Assembly: GCA_022484695.1 (NCBI GenBank)
Contig: JAKVKU010000018.1
Coordinates: 1 to 52,325, forward strand
Direction of reading: 5' to 3'
Source: Lactobacillus sp.
GTDB lineage: Bacteria; Bacillota; Bacilli; Lactobacillales; Lactobacillaceae
DNA length: 52,325 nt
The notes beneath the pieces were generated by a model. The model saw nothing but the letters and a program-made list of their open reading frames with translations. It was not told the DNA's origin and did not search any database. The translations under genes and the position numbers were made by a program. Every line of letters begins with the position of its first letter. The stretch's first letter is position 1. Below are positions 30,930 to 41,021 of this stretch, in pieces.

Positions 30930-32219
30930 TTAGAGCACTTCCCTTTCACTGGCGGCCTTTTGTGGCAAGATTAGATTTAAGATAATTCCTAAGACAGTAG
31001 CAATGGCTAATCCCGAAAATTGGAATTCACCGATTTGTAAGTAAGCATTCCCAATACCGATAACTAACACTGCTGATCCAATCATTAAGTTACGCTTTAA
31101 ATTGAAATCCACGTGGTTATCGATCAATACCCGTAACCCACTGGAAGCAATAACTCCAAAGAGTAAGAAGCTAATGCCCCCAATAACTGGGGCGGGAATA
31201 CTTTGGATCAAAGCACTTAATTTTCCGATGAAACTGAAGATGATGGCAAAGGTACCGGCGCCAATCAAAACATAGACACTGTGAACTTTGGTAATCGCCA
31301 GCACACCGATGTTTTCACCATAAGATGTGACAGGCGGTCCACCTACAAGCCCGGCGATGATGGAAGCTGTCCCATCCCCCGCTAGGGTTCTATGTAAGCC
31401 TGGATCCTTAAAGAAATTACGTTTCGTTAACCCGTTTAAGACCATGATATGACCCATGTGCTCAGTCATGGTGACAAAGGCGATGGGGACCATACTTAAG
31501 ATAGCCCCGAGATATAATTTAGGATGGTAAGAGATAAATGGAAATTCAAAGCTTGGTAGTTTAAACCAGGGTGCCTGCATGACCGGTGCGAAATCTACGA
31601 TGCCAACGACGACAGCGATAAGGTAACCGGCGATGATCCCCAGTAAAATTGCGATTTGGGATAAGAAACCTTTTAAATACATATTCAGGAAAATGGCAAT
31701 CAAGACGGTGGCTAAAGCAACCACGAAGTAGCGTAAATCATATTTGGTGCCGTTCATCGTGGCGTCTTTGGCAGCTGTGCCGGCCAAGGATAAACCGATA
31801 ACCATGACGATGGGGCCAACCACGATGGGGGGCAAAGCCTTGTCGATCCAACCAAAGCCAATTTTTGAAACGATCAAGGCGACAATCAGATAAACACAGC
31901 CTACCCCGATGGTCCCCTGGGCGATCCCCGGATAACCGGTGGTCTTCATCAAAGCTAACATGGGAACAATGAACGAAAAGCTGGAACCCATGTAAGCGGG
32001 AATCTTGCGGTTGGTGATCAAGATGTAAAGTAGTGTCCCAACCCCAGAACTGAACAGGGCGATCCCCGGATTTAAACCAACTAAGATGGGGACTAAGACG
32101 GTTGAACCAAACATGGCGAATAAATGTTGAATGGATAGGCCAAACCAATGGCCTAACGTGGGTCGGTCTTGAATGTCTAAGATTGCTTCATCATTGTGGA
32201 ATGACGTTTTCTTTGCCAA
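30930..32219 (-). CDS. pyrP: Uracil permease
   Basis: This NCS2-family proton symporter imports uracil. It has about 12-14 hydrophobic helices over 429 aa, with [13 protein letters not shown] in helix 1, the substrate-site [15 protein letters not shown], and [13 protein letters not shown]. The TTG start at 32219 has GGTGAGG upstream. Its place after pyrR under the attenuator couples uracil uptake to UMP supply, which favours uracil over xanthine as substrate. Confidence 0.95.
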   Translation of the reverse strand: MAKKTSFHNDEAILDIQDRPTLGHWFGLSIQHLFAMFGSTVLVPILVGLNPGIALFSSGVGTLLYILITNRKIPAYMGSSFSFIVPMLALMKTTGYPGIAQGTIGVGCVYLIVALIVSKIGFGWIDKALPPIVVGPIVMVIGLSLAGTAAKDATMNGTKYDLRYFVVALATVLIAIFLNMYLKGFLSQIAILLGIIAGYLIAVVVGIVDFAPVMQAPWFKLPSFEFPFISYHPKLYLGAILSMVPIAFVTMTEHMGHIMVLNGLTKRNFFKDPGLHRTLAGDGTASIIAGLVGGPPVTSYGENIGVLAITKVHSVYVLIGAGTFAIIFSFIGKLSALIQSIPAPVIGGISFLLFGVIASSGLRVLIDNHVDFNLKRNLMIGSAVLVIGIGNAYLQIGEFQFSGLAIATVLGIILNLILPQKAASEREVL

Positions 32220-32232
32220 CGCGCCTCACCTA

Positions 32233-32938
<706 letters not shown>

Positions 32939-32958
32939 CGCTTTATTTAATTTCTTAA

Positions 32959-32987
32959 ACTATACCGAAAATTGGCATTGAAGTCAA
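32959..32987 (-). promoter_or_regulatory. pyr operon promoter
   Basis: On the minus strand TTGACT (32982-32987), a 17-base spacer and TATAGT (32959-32964) lie just above the attenuator. The -35 box overlaps the rluD stop codon (32984-32986). Confidence 0.85.
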
Positions 32988-33895
32988 TGCGTTTGGCGTA
33001 AATTATCTAATGTTTTTTGAAAAATTTCCGGTAGCGGTGCTTCAAAGCGTAAATGTTCCCCAGTTCGTGGTTGCTCAAAGCCTAAAACAGCGGCGTGTAA
33101 GAACTGCCCGTGACCCGGCAAGGTTTTTTTGGGCCCATACAACGGATCCCCCGCAATGGGATGGCCAATATAGCGCATATGTACGCGAATTTGATGCGTC
33201 CGGCCAGTTTCCAGGATACATTGTACATACGTGAAACGGCTTTTTTCAAAGCGCTCTAAAACTTTAAAATGGGTCACCGCCGCCCGGCCATCCGCGACGA
33301 TAGCTTGTTTTTTACGATCTTTGGGGTCCCGACCGATGGGGGCATTGATCACGCCAGTATCTTCTTGAATAACGCCATGGACGATGGCCAAATAGATACG
33401 TTCGTTGGTTTTGGCTTTCAGCTGGGCCATCAAACTCTTCATGGCCAGCTCGTTTTTAGCGACCATTAGTAAACCAGAAGTATCTTTATCAATACGATGG
33501 ACGATGCCCGGTCTAATTTGGTCATTGATCCCTTCAAAATCCGTATGGTACAACAAGGCATTGACTAGGGTATGATCGGCATGGCCCGCTGAAGGATGGA
33601 CCACCATGCCTTGGGGTTTGTTGACCACTAACACATCGCGATCTTCATAAACAATATCCAAGGGGATGTTTTCCGGTTTTGCCGCCAACGGGGTTGGTTC
33701 TGGGACCTGAATGACGATCTGATCGCCAGCTTTAACTTTATATTTAGGTTTGACCAGTTTAGCGTTGACCGTAATTGCGTCATTTTTCAGCCAGTGTTGA
33801 ATTTTCGAACGGGAGAACTGCGGAAAAGCAGCAATCAGGGCCTTATCGATCCGCTCACCATCTGCTGCCACCGTATAAGTTAATACATCCGTCAT
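32984..33895 (-). CDS. rluD: RluA/RluD-family 23S rRNA pseudouridine synthase
   Basis: This enzyme isomerises uridine in 23S rRNA. An S4 RNA-binding domain occupies residues about 12-75, and the catalytic Asp lies in VHRIDKDTSGLLMVAKN. GRTHQIRVHM and LYGPKK follow. Length is 303 aa, the YlyB type, which follows lspA in many Firmicutes as here. The ATG overlaps the lspA stop as ATGA. Exact target uridine is inferred from the family only. Confidence 0.93.
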   Translation of the reverse strand: MTDVLTYTVAADGERIDKALIAAFPQFSRSKIQHWLKNDAITVNAKLVKPKYKVKAGDQIVIQVPEPTPLAAKPENIPLDIVYEDRDVLVVNKPQGMVVHPSAGHADHTLVNALLYHTDFEGINDQIRPGIVHRIDKDTSGLLMVAKNELAMKSLMAQLKAKTNERIYLAIVHGVIQEDTGVINAPIGRDPKDRKKQAIVADGRAAVTHFKVLERFEKSRFTYVQCILETGRTHQIRVHMRYIGHPIAGDPLYGPKKTLPGHGQFLHAAVLGFEQPRTGEHLRFEAPLPEIFQKTLDNLRQTH

Positions 33896-34350
33896 TCATC
33901 TGTCTCCTTATCAAAAAATATCAAGTAAATAAATAATATGATCACACCAATGCTTACAAACGTGTCCGCCACATTAAAGATGGGAAAATTGATGAACTTT
34001 AATTGAAACATGTCCACAACATATTTTAGATGCAAGCGATCAATGAAATTACCAACTGCCCCACCTAAAATAAAACTCAAACCTAGGTTGAACATGACAG
34101 CGCCATGGCGCTTTTTAAACATTAAGTATAAAACCACAATGATGGCCACACTGGTCACCACATAAAAGAACCAGGTTTTCCCCTGGAGGATACTCCAAGC
34201 GGCACCGTAATTGCGAACATATAACAAGCCCATCAAATTAGGGATCAATTCATGGCTGGCACCCAAAGCCAGATGGACGACGACCCAGTGTTTTACCAAC
34301 TGGTCCCCCACCACAATGAATGCAGCCACTATTAGCCAAACAAAAAACAT
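33892..34350 (-). CDS. lspA: Lipoprotein signal peptidase II
   Basis: This membrane aspartyl protease removes signal peptides from diacylated prolipoproteins. Four hydrophobic helices are visible, and the catalytic aspartates lie in NFIDRLHLKYVVDMF and FNVADTFVSIG. The ATG at 34350 with GAGG seven bases upstream is preferred over a TTG two codons earlier, giving 152 aa. It forms a pair with rluD through an ATGA overlap. Confidence 0.95.
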   Translation of the reverse strand: MFFVWLIVAAFIVVGDQLVKHWVVVHLALGASHELIPNLMGLLYVRNYGAAWSILQGKTWFFYVVTSVAIIVVLYLMFKKRHGAVMFNLGLSFILGGAVGNFIDRLHLKYVVDMFQLKFINFPIFNVADTFVSIGVIILFIYLIFFDKETDE

Positions 34351-34371
34351 AATCAAACCTCATTTAATTAT

Positions 34372-36048
34372 TTAGAATAAACCAGAAATAACACCATTAT
34401 CATCCACATCCATATTTAAGGCTGCTGGTTTTTTAGGCAATCCGGGCATTGTTAAAACATTTCCTGTTAAAACGACCAAGAAACCTGACCCAGTCTTGGG
34501 CACGATTTCCCGGACATGAATAGTGAAATCTTTGGGCGCACCCAGTATGTGTTGGTCATCTGTTAAGGAATATTGGGTCTTGGCCATACAAATTGCTAAA
34601 TTATCCCAGCCATTAGTGCTGATCAACTTGAGATCACGGCGGGCCTTGGCAGAAAATTCCACGTTGCGGCCGCCATAAATCGTTTTAACGATAGCGTTGA
34701 TTTTATTTTCAACACTATCTTCACGGTCATATAATGGGGTAAAGTCGGCCGGTTGACTTAAGGCCTTAGCAACTGCTTTCGCCAAGGGTTCACCGCCTTG
34801 CCCACCATTGGCCCAGACTTCGGTGTTGACCGCTGTGACCCCAAGCTCTTGACATAATTTTTCTAATAGGGCAATTTCAGCTGCTGTATCTGCTGAAAAA
34901 GCATTGATGGCCACCACCACTGGCACGTGATAGCGTTGCATATTTTCGATATGTTTCTTTAAATTCACGAAGCCCTTTTCTAAGGCCGTTAAATTTTCTT
35001 GGGTCAGGTCTTTAACACCCACACCACCGTTATATTTCAAAGCCCGAATAGTTGCCACGATCACGGTAGCATCTGGTGTGTGACCAATGGCGGGACTGGC
35101 AATGTCCATAAATTTCTCGCCGCCTAAATCAGCCCCAAAGCCAGCTTCAGTGATAGCTACATCCCCTAAGCCCAGCGCCATTTTAGTGGCTAAAATACTA
35201 TTACAGCCATGGGCGATGTTGGCAAAAGGTCCGCCATGGACGAAGGCTGGCGTACCTTCTAGGGTCTGGACCAAATTAGGCTTAATGGCATCTCTTAAAA
35301 GCATGGCGATGGCCCCTTGGACCTTTAAGTCGCCCACGGTGACTGGCTGGCGATCATAAGTATAGCCCACGGTGATTTTGGCGATACGGGCTTTTAAGTC
35401 ATGGATATCTTCAGCTAGACATAAAATAGCCATTAATTCACTGGCCACGGTAATATCAAAGCCGTCTTGTCTTGGCATACCCGATGTGGGGCCGCCTAAG
35501 CCGATCACGATTTGTCTTAGGGCCCGGTCATTAATGTCAACGACCCGCTTCCATTGGATCCGCCGGGGATCAATATTTAATTCATTACCTTGTTGGATAT
35601 GATTATCAATTAACGCTGCTAACGTGTCATTGGCTGTGGTTAAGGCGTGCATATCCCCGGTGAAATGTAAGTTGATATCTTCCATCGGGATAACTTGGGC
35701 ATTACCGCCACCCGTGGCGCCGCCTTTCATCCCCATGACGGGACCTAAAGATGGTTCTCTTAAAGCAATCACAGTTTTTTGGCCAATTCTATTTAAGGCA
35801 TCGGCAAGGCCAATGGTAACAGTGGACTTCCCTTCCCCAGCTGGTGTTGGGTTGATCGAGGTCACTAATACCAATTTACCTTGGGGTTTGGCTTTGATTT
35901 TTTGAATGGCATCAAAGGTTAATTTAGCTTTGTATTTACCATAGTTTTCTAAATCATCAGGTGTTAAATCGATGGTGGCAGCAATTTTATCGATGGGTTT
36001 CATGGTTGTGTGTTCCACATGTTGTGCAATTTCAATATCGGTTTTCAT
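34372..36048 (-). CDS. fhs: Formate-tetrahydrofolate ligase
   Basis: This enzyme makes 10-formyl-THF from formate, THF and ATP. The P-loop is TPAGEGKST (68-76), followed by [18 protein letters not shown]. Length of 558 aa is normal. AGGAGG lies just upstream of the ATG. Together with pyruvate formate-lyase in this window it provides a formate-based route to one-carbon units. It lies 22 bases above lspA and may be co-transcribed with it. Confidence 0.97.
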   Translation of the reverse strand: MKTDIEIAQHVEHTTMKPIDKIAATIDLTPDDLENYGKYKAKLTFDAIQKIKAKPQGKLVLVTSINPTPAGEGKSTVTIGLADALNRIGQKTVIALREPSLGPVMGMKGGATGGGNAQVIPMEDINLHFTGDMHALTTANDTLAALIDNHIQQGNELNIDPRRIQWKRVVDINDRALRQIVIGLGGPTSGMPRQDGFDITVASELMAILCLAEDIHDLKARIAKITVGYTYDRQPVTVGDLKVQGAIAMLLRDAIKPNLVQTLEGTPAFVHGGPFANIAHGCNSILATKMALGLGDVAITEAGFGADLGGEKFMDIASPAIGHTPDATVIVATIRALKYNGGVGVKDLTQENLTALEKGFVNLKKHIENMQRYHVPVVVAINAFSADTAAEIALLEKLCQELGVTAVNTEVWANGGQGGEPLAKAVAKALSQPADFTPLYDREDSVENKINAIVKTIYGGRNVEFSAKARRDLKLISTNGWDNLAICMAKTQYSLTDDQHILGAPKDFTIHVREIVPKTGSGFLVVLTGNVLTMPGLPKKPAALNMDVDDNGVISGLF

Positions 36049-36065
36049 TGATATCCTCCTGATCT

Positions 36066-36503
36066 TTATTTAAGTGATGGCTTTTGGGCCACGTCTTTTA
36101 TTTTAACATGATTTATTCGAAAAGTATCGAGCAACAAGTTCATGTTTTTAGGTAATATCATAAAGGTATAATGTAAATAGGTGGGTTTTATAAGCGAAAT
36201 ACGAACGTTCCGGTGAATATGTAAGACATTTTTAATGTTATCAAAGGGAATTACCCTTGACTTGAAGAATAGACGCTTAAAGGTGACGGTTTGTGTTTGG
36301 CTATCAATGCGCAACGCTTGTCCAAAAAAGCCGTAAAGCGTCAAAAGAATCGCAATGATCCAAAAAATCATACCTAAAAAACTAAAGCCAGTGGTCTCAA
36401 ATTGAATGATCAAGCCAACGAACAAAAAAATAAGCATGAAACACCAAAATATGAGTTGACGGGGATTGCTGAAATAAATGCGGGTTTTAAAATCTTTATG
36501 CAT
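36066..36503 (-). CDS. EbsA-like small membrane protein
   Basis: This 145-aa protein has two adjacent hydrophobic helices (about residues 18-60) followed by a soluble, PH-like beta-rich tail with [26 protein letters not shown]. That arrangement resembles the EbsA family of lactobacilli and enterococci, whose function is unclear. The ATG at 36503 follows GGAGG; a TTG one codon earlier is possible. It sits 17 bases upstream of fhs and is divergent from the RNase HI-like gene. Confidence 0.6.
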   Translation of the reverse strand: MHKDFKTRIYFSNPRQLIFWCFMLIFLFVGLIIQFETTGFSFLGMIFWIIAILLTLYGFFGQALRIDSQTQTVTFKRLFFKSRVIPFDNIKNVLHIHRNVRISLIKPTYLHYTFMILPKNMNLLLDTFRINHVKIKDVAQKPSLK

Positions 36504-36564
36504 CAAAAGGCCTCCAGAAGATGTGGTACCATATAAAAATATGAAATAGTTTGGAGCAGGGAAT

Positions 36565-36951
36565 ATGATTCATTTAAATACAGATGCCGCTGTGCGTGGC
36601 AATCCAGGCCCGGCAGCTGCCGGTCTGTTATTGATTAAAGATCATCAGCAGATTCAAAAAACAACTTACTTAGGTGAAATGGATAACCATCAAGCAGAAT
36701 TTCAAGCGGCAATTTGGGCCTTTGAATATCTAATTGCCCAGCAATACACCGACGAAATTGTGTCTTTTCAGGCGGATAGTAAGTTATTGATCGATAGCCT
36801 TAATAAACGCTATGCTAAACATTTTACCAAAACATTGGCCCAATTGTTAGATTTACAGGCAAAGTTCCCTATGGTTTTAAATCAGTGGGTGCCTGAAAGT
36901 CAAAATAAAGGGGCCCATAATCTGGCAACCACGGCCCTACAAAAGTATTGA
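36565..36951 (+). CDS. RNase HI-like protein
   Basis: A compact RNase H fold of 128 aa. The catalytic carboxylates D7 (NTDAAVRGNPGP), E45 (NHQAEFQA) and D71 (QADSKLL) are present. At the fourth position, where E. coli RNase HI has D134, this protein has N119 (NKGAHNLATTAL). Bacillus relatives of this short type (YpdQ, YpeP) are reported to lack normal RNase HI activity, so activity is uncertain. It starts 61 bases from the divergent EbsA-like gene. Confidence 0.82.
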   Translation: MIHLNTDAAVRGNPGPAAAGLLLIKDHQQIQKTTYLGEMDNHQAEFQAAIWAFEYLIAQQYTDEIVSFQADSKLLIDSLNKRYAKHFTKTLAQLLDLQAKFPMVLNQWVPESQNKGAHNLATTALQKY

Positions 36952-36956
36952 AGCAC

Positions 36957-36988
36957 AAAAAAAGCTGAGTTCAGGCCAACTCAGCTTT
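36957..36988. terminator. Terminator between the RNase HI-like and nitroreductase genes
   Basis: AAAGCTGAGTT (36961-36971) pairs perfectly with AACTCAGCTTT (36978-36988). The T run follows on the minus strand, so it chiefly ends the nitroreductase transcript, and perhaps weakly the plus-strand gene. Confidence 0.85.
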
Positions 36989-37015
36989 AGTAGGTATTTT
37001 TAAAATAACTTAGGT

Positions 37016-37618
37016 TTAGTCTAATACTTTGAAGCGATCGCTGCGATCCATATATTCTTTATCGCCGGCACCAGCTTCAATGGAACCAAATGGCATTTCA
37101 GCCCGTAGCTTCCAGCTGGCGGGGATGTTAAAGGCAGACTTCACATCTTCGTCGATCAATGGATTGTAATGTTGCAAATTAGCGCCGATATTTTCGTTGG
37201 CAAAAGCAGTCCAAACGTTGAATTGGGCATTGCCTTGGCCTTGTTCAGCCCAGTCAGCAAAGTTGTCAGCGTAAAGTGTGAAGTTTTCTTCAAATGACTT
37301 AACGATATCGACATCAGTGAAGTATAAAATGGTCCCATAAGCTGCCTTGAAGCCTTCGATTTTAGCTTGGGTATTCTTGAAAGCTTCTGCGCTCGGTACT
37401 TCTGGGCGTAAACGTTCTAACGTAAGGTCCCATAACTTATCATGATTTTCATTAAATAAGAATACGGCTCTGGTCGTTTGGTTGTTAAAAGCTGAAGGTG
37501 CTAATTCAATGGCCTTTTCTGCCAATTCAACAATATCAGAATTGCTTTGAGTCAAGTTTTTACCTAAAGCATAGATTGAACGTCTTTTTGCAACTGCGTC
37601 TAAGTATTGGGAAGTCAT
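37016..37618 (-). CDS. Nitroreductase family protein (FMN oxidoreductase)
   Basis: The ATG at 37618 is chosen because AAGGTGGT lies upstream; the longer frame has no ribosome site. The 200-aa product has the N-terminal KRRSIYALG, the FMN-binding SAFNNQTTRAV (usually SxxNxQxxR), and a C-terminal FGSIEAGAGDKEYMDRSDRF typical of the short nitroreductase subgroup related to yeast Frm2/Hbn1. Such enzymes reduce nitro compounds, quinones or lipid hydroperoxides with NAD(P)H; the physiological substrate is unknown. Single-gene unit. Confidence 0.88.
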   Translation of the reverse strand: MTSQYLDAVAKRRSIYALGKNLTQSNSDIVELAEKAIELAPSAFNNQTTRAVFLFNENHDKLWDLTLERLRPEVPSAEAFKNTQAKIEGFKAAYGTILYFTDVDIVKSFEENFTLYADNFADWAEQGQGNAQFNVWTAFANENIGANLQHYNPLIDEDVKSAFNIPASWKLRAEMPFGSIEAGAGDKEYMDRSDRFKVLD

Positions 37619-37785
37619 AAATATTTCTACCACCTTTTTGTTTGTTTGAAGCATGAAGTTATTATAACAACTTACTTTTAGTTAGTAAAGCTTTTTTGTT
37701 AAATTAATTTCAAAAAATGAATGCTTGCGGTTAAAAAAACTTGTTTTTTGGCAGCAAACAGGCGTCAGTCGGCAGTTGTCACCAG

Positions 37786-37814
37786 TTCACATTAATTGGT
37801 GGATACGTTACAAT
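37786..37814 (+). promoter_or_regulatory. Promoter of the second degV
   Basis: TTCACA (37786-37791), a 17-base spacer and TACAAT (37809-37814) lie 36 bases before the ATG at 37850. Confidence 0.65.
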
Positions 37815-37849
37815 ATAAGTTAATTATAGAATTTAAGTGGAGTGAAAAA

Positions 37850-38722
37850 ATGAAAACTGCAATTTTAACGGATAGCACCGCTTATTTAACCCCTGAACAA
37901 ATTGAAAAATATGATATTCGGGTGGTCTCGATCCCTTTGATTTGGTCGGATAAAACTTATTATGATACGAAGAACATGGGGATCAATGAATTTTACCAAC
38001 GGTTAAAAAGCGATCAGGATTTACCAACAACGTCCACACCCTCTATTGGCGATATGCAGGCTATCTTTGATGACCTGGCTAAAGCTGGCTATGACGATGT
38101 GATTTGTATTATTTTATCCAGTGGCATCAGTTCCTTTGTCTCCACCCTGTCTGCTTACGCCCCGGAAGTCACCAATATTAAGGTCCACGTCTTTGATTCC
38201 CACATTACTTGTGCGGGCTTAGCCGACATGGCACTTTTGGCAGGCAAGTTAAATGCTGAAGGTAAAACCCCCACTGAGATCTTGGCCGCCTTAGAAACTG
38301 AGCGCAAAACCATGGGTGTTTATTTCATGGTGGATGACTTAAGTCATTTAAAGCGCACCGGCCGCTTGAGCAATGCCTCCAGTTTTATTGGGGGCCTGTT
38401 AAAGATCAAGCCAATTTTATCCATGGATATTCAAGATAAAGGTGAAATCTCGGCCATTGCCAAGGAACGCCAAGCTAAAAAAGCTTATGAACACATCAAG
38501 CGCGAATTTGGGCAAGCCATTGCCAACGTGGACTACCCCGTTCGGGTGACGGTCTTTGATGCCGCTGATCCAGAAGCCAAAAAGGAATGGATGACCGACT
38601 TAAAAGCTAGTTTTCCAAACGTCATCGTTGACAGCAGTATTATTGGGCCAGTCATTGGTGTCCACGTGGGTCAAGGTACCATGGCCATGATTTGGGCCAG
38701 AGATTGGGAAAGCTTTTCATAA
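37850..38722 (+). CDS. DegV family fatty-acid-binding protein, second copy
   Basis: The ATG at 37850 with GGAG at 37839-37842 gives 290 aa; upstream in-frame codons overlap the promoter. ILTDSTAYL, TTSTPSIGD, SSGISSFVSTL, DLSHLKRTGRLSNASSFIG with LKIKPIL, and the C-terminal GPVIGVHVGQGTMAMIW match the DegV family. Compared with the copy at 16.7-17.6 kb the acyl-pocket segment differs, suggesting a different fatty-acid preference. It is monocistronic with its own terminator. Confidence 0.93.
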   Translation: MKTAILTDSTAYLTPEQIEKYDIRVVSIPLIWSDKTYYDTKNMGINEFYQRLKSDQDLPTTSTPSIGDMQAIFDDLAKAGYDDVICIILSSGISSFVSTLSAYAPEVTNIKVHVFDSHITCAGLADMALLAGKLNAEGKTPTEILAALETERKTMGVYFMVDDLSHLKRTGRLSNASSFIGGLLKIKPILSMDIQDKGEISAIAKERQAKKAYEHIKREFGQAIANVDYPVRVTVFDAADPEAKKEWMTDLKASFPNVIVDSSIIGPVIGVHVGQGTMAMIWARDWESFS

Positions 38723-38737
38723 AATTTAGGCATAAAT

Positions 38738-38783
38738 AAAAGGATCAAGTTGGGCGAATTTTGCCTCGACTTGATCCTTTTTT
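38738..38783. terminator. Bidirectional terminator after the second degV
   Basis: AAAAGGATCAAGT (38738-38750) is complementary to ACTTGATCCTTTT (38769-38781), with an inner GGC/GCC, and T runs on both strands. It also ends the converging small gene. Confidence 0.92.
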
Positions 38784-38786
38784 AGT

Positions 38787-39116
38787 TTAGCGTTCCCATT
38801 TAATGAAATCGTTCATGTTCTTGCCTAAGTAATCAATGGCCTCTTGGGCTAATGCTGCAGCCTTAGTATCTGTTTCCTTAGGGTCTAAATCATAAAAATC
38901 GACCAAAAAGCCCTTGGCCACATCTAAGAAGTTTTCCGTCCGGCCAAAACCATTGTCATTGAACAAAACGTCCAAGTTTTCTAGACCCGCTTTAGCGGTA
39001 TCATAAATTTTTTGAACAACATGGGCTTCTTGGGGTAATTTTTGACTGCCATATTGAATCAAAGATTCATTCATATCAACTATTGTGTCTTTACGTGCTT
39101 CTTTTTCTTTTTTCAA
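38787..39116 (-). CDS. Conserved-looking small protein of unknown function
   Basis: I do not recognise this gene. It encodes about 109 aa if the TTG at 39116 is used (GAGG eight bases upstream); a GTG at 39125 would be too close to that ribosome site. The protein is acidic and helical, with a charged KKEKEARKD start and no signal peptide or membrane helix. DMNESLIQYGSQKL and NDNGFGRTENFLDVAKGFLVDFYDLD look like structured segments. It is bounded by a bidirectional terminator and a divergent promoter for lplA. The frame is intact and has a plausible ribosome site and terminator, so it is likely real. Confidence 0.7.
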   Translation of the reverse strand: MKKEKEARKDTIVDMNESLIQYGSQKLPQEAHVVQKIYDTAKAGLENLDVLFNDNGFGRTENFLDVAKGFLVDFYDLDPKETDTKAAALAQEAIDYLGKNMNDFIKWER

Positions 39117-39208
39117 CTTGAACACCTCATCATTTTTTTAGCTCATCTCCATCATAGTTTCTAGGCCACTATTTTTCAATCATTTAACCGGTCTGAAAAT
39201 TCAGATTA

Positions 39209-39238
39209 TTGTTAATTGCTGGGTTTTTTAGCTATACT
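39209..39238 (+). promoter_or_regulatory. lplA promoter with an upstream dyad
   Basis: TTGTTA (39209-39214), an 18-base spacer and TATACT (39233-39238). The dyad TCTGAA-AA-TTCAGA at 39192-39205 ends four bases before the -35 and could be a regulator site. Confidence 0.55.
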
Positions 39239-39270
39239 GTTTAAAGAAACATGAAAGGGGTTTTAAGTCA

Positions 39271-40284
39271 ATGCGTTATGTGATTATGACATCAGATGAT
39301 ATTCGGGAGAATTTAGCGACCGAACAGTTTTTAATGAATCAAAAAGATTTCAATGAGCCTTTGTTGCTCTTTTATATAGAGAAACCTTGTATTATTGTGG
39401 GCCGTAACCAAAATACCTTTGAAGAAATCAATCAAAAGTTTGTGGAAGATCATGATATTACCGTCACCCGCCGGCTATCTGGTGGCGGGGCCGTGTATCA
39501 AGATCTTGGTAATCTGTGTTTTAGCTTTGTGGTGCAAGCTGATAGTGAGGACTTCGGCGATTTTAAATCCTTCACCCAACCCATTGTGGATGCCTTACAC
39601 GACATGGGGGCAACCAGCGCAGAAGTCAGCGGCCGTAACGACTTATTAGTTGATGGCAAGAAGTTTTCCGGTAATGCCATGTATACTAGAAACGGCAAAA
39701 CCTTTAGCCATGGGACCCTTTCTTACAACGTGGACTTGGACGTCTTGACTAAAGCGTTAAATGTCCCTGAAGATAAAATTAAATCCAAAGGTATTAAGTC
39801 TATCCGTAGCCGGGTGACCAATGTGTTACCTTATTTAAAACCAGAATATCAAAACTTAACGACTCCAGAATTTAGAGATATTTTGTTGTTGCGGTTATTT
39901 GGGGCCAAGGACCTGGCTGATATTAAAAAACAAGAATATGTGGTTACCCCTGAAGATAATGTTGAGATCAAAAAGATATATGACCGTTACTACAACAACT
40001 GGGATTGGGTCTATGGCAAATCCCCAGAATTTACCCTGAAAAAACGCCAGCATTTTGATTTTGGGACTATCGATGCTCGCTTATTGGTTGAAGGTGGTAA
40101 AATCACCCAGGTGACTTTTTATGGAGATTTCTTCGGACCTGCAGATGCCAGTGAATTAGCAGCTAAGTTAAAAGGTACTATTTATGACCGGGCCCATTTA
40201 AGTGCGGCTTTAGCGGACGTGGATACCAATCAGTATTTTAATGGCATTCCTAAAGCTGACGTCATTGAGTTATTAGCCCAATAA
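39271..40284 (+). CDS. lplA: Lipoate-protein ligase A
   Basis: This enzyme activates lipoate with ATP and attaches it to lipoyl domains of 2-oxoacid dehydrogenases or GcvH. The lipoate-binding RRLSGGGAVYQD (67-78) and the catalytic lysine in DGKKFSGNAM (K131 region) are clear, followed by HGTLSYNVDL. The C-terminal accessory domain from about residue 250 completes the 337-aa protein. AAAGGGG precedes the ATG. The target complex is not encoded in the window. Confidence 0.95.
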   Translation: MRYVIMTSDDIRENLATEQFLMNQKDFNEPLLLFYIEKPCIIVGRNQNTFEEINQKFVEDHDITVTRRLSGGGAVYQDLGNLCFSFVVQADSEDFGDFKSFTQPIVDALHDMGATSAEVSGRNDLLVDGKKFSGNAMYTRNGKTFSHGTLSYNVDLDVLTKALNVPEDKIKSKGIKSIRSRVTNVLPYLKPEYQNLTTPEFRDILLLRLFGAKDLADIKKQEYVVTPEDNVEIKKIYDRYYNNWDWVYGKSPEFTLKKRQHFDFGTIDARLLVEGGKITQVTFYGDFFGPADASELAAKLKGTIYDRAHLSAALADVDTNQYFNGIPKADVIELLAQ

Positions 40285-40299
40285 AATTAGTTAGCCATC

Positions 40300-40358
40300 A
40301 AAAAACGATCATCTCTCAAGTGGGGTTCAACCCCTGGGAGATGATCGTTTTTTTTTTT
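40300..40358. terminator. Strong terminator after lplA
   Basis: AAAAAACGATCATCTC (40300-40315) is complementary to GAGATGATCGTTTTTT (40338-40353), with an inner GGGG/CCCC stem and a T run of 11. It also lies just past the minus-strand secreted-protein gene. Confidence 0.95.
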
Positions 40359-40366
40359 GCGTTAAT

Positions 40367-40990
40367 TTAAATCCAGATTGTATTTAGATCTAGATTGTCT
40401 TCAAAGACCACGGTGCCATCGGGATAAACTAAATAACCCCAATTAATTGGAATCCAGTCAACACCGTTACCCACAGACATCCTGGCTAAGACAAGGACAT
40501 TAACGGTGCCCCATTTTGGACTGTTGACCAGTTTTCTGCTCCACCACATGTACTCGGGATAGTCCGCCATGGCGCTAATTTTTCCGAGATTAAACGGATA
40601 GATATCATCTTCCGGATGATGGGCAAAGACGTTTAAACTGGCATCATTGTCATCTGTCACCGGAACTTTGGCTTGGTTACCTTGCAGCCATAAATTACCG
40701 CCAACGTTATAATAATAACCATCAGCCCGTTTGGTGTAGCCGTAAACTTGCCACTGGGAATCCTTGGGCAAAATTTTAATGAAAACTTTTTGATCATCGT
40801 TGCCTTCAAACAGATTGGCACCCCAAGTGCCATCAACGGTGGCCACTGAGCGGTAGTCATTATAAGTATCGACGGCTTTAAAGCTGTTGATACGTCCTGT
40901 GCCATCGGCCGAGACGGTTTGAACCGGGCCAAGACAAGCCAATAACCCAACCAATGTTAAAATTACTAAATAAATTCTTTTAGACTTCAA
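40367..40990 (-). CDS. Secreted protein of unknown function
   Basis: The TTG start at 40990 has AGAGGTG upstream. The 207-aa product begins with a KSKR n-region, a hydrophobic core and a VSA-D site, predicting cleavage after residue 28. C19 in LLAC also fits a loose lipobox, so a lipoprotein is not excluded. The mature protein is rich in Asp, Trp, Tyr and Asn and looks beta-rich (YGYTKRADGYYYNVGGN, YPEYMWWSRK). There is no LPXTG, LysM or other anchor. I do not recognise the family. Confidence 0.75.
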   Translation of the reverse strand: MKSKRIYLVILTLVGLLACLGPVQTVSADGTGRINSFKAVDTYNDYRSVATVDGTWGANLFEGNDDQKVFIKILPKDSQWQVYGYTKRADGYYYNVGGNLWLQGNQAKVPVTDDNDASLNVFAHHPEDDIYPFNLGKISAMADYPEYMWWSRKLVNSPKWGTVNVLVLARMSVGNGVDWIPINWGYLVYPDGTVVFEDNLDLNTIWI

Positions 40991-41021
40991 ATTGCACCTC
41001 TCAAAAAATACTTAACCTGTC

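Noticed and set aside
36049-36065. Folate riboswitch before fhs
   Set aside because: Only 17 bases separate it from the upstream gene, too short for a riboswitch.
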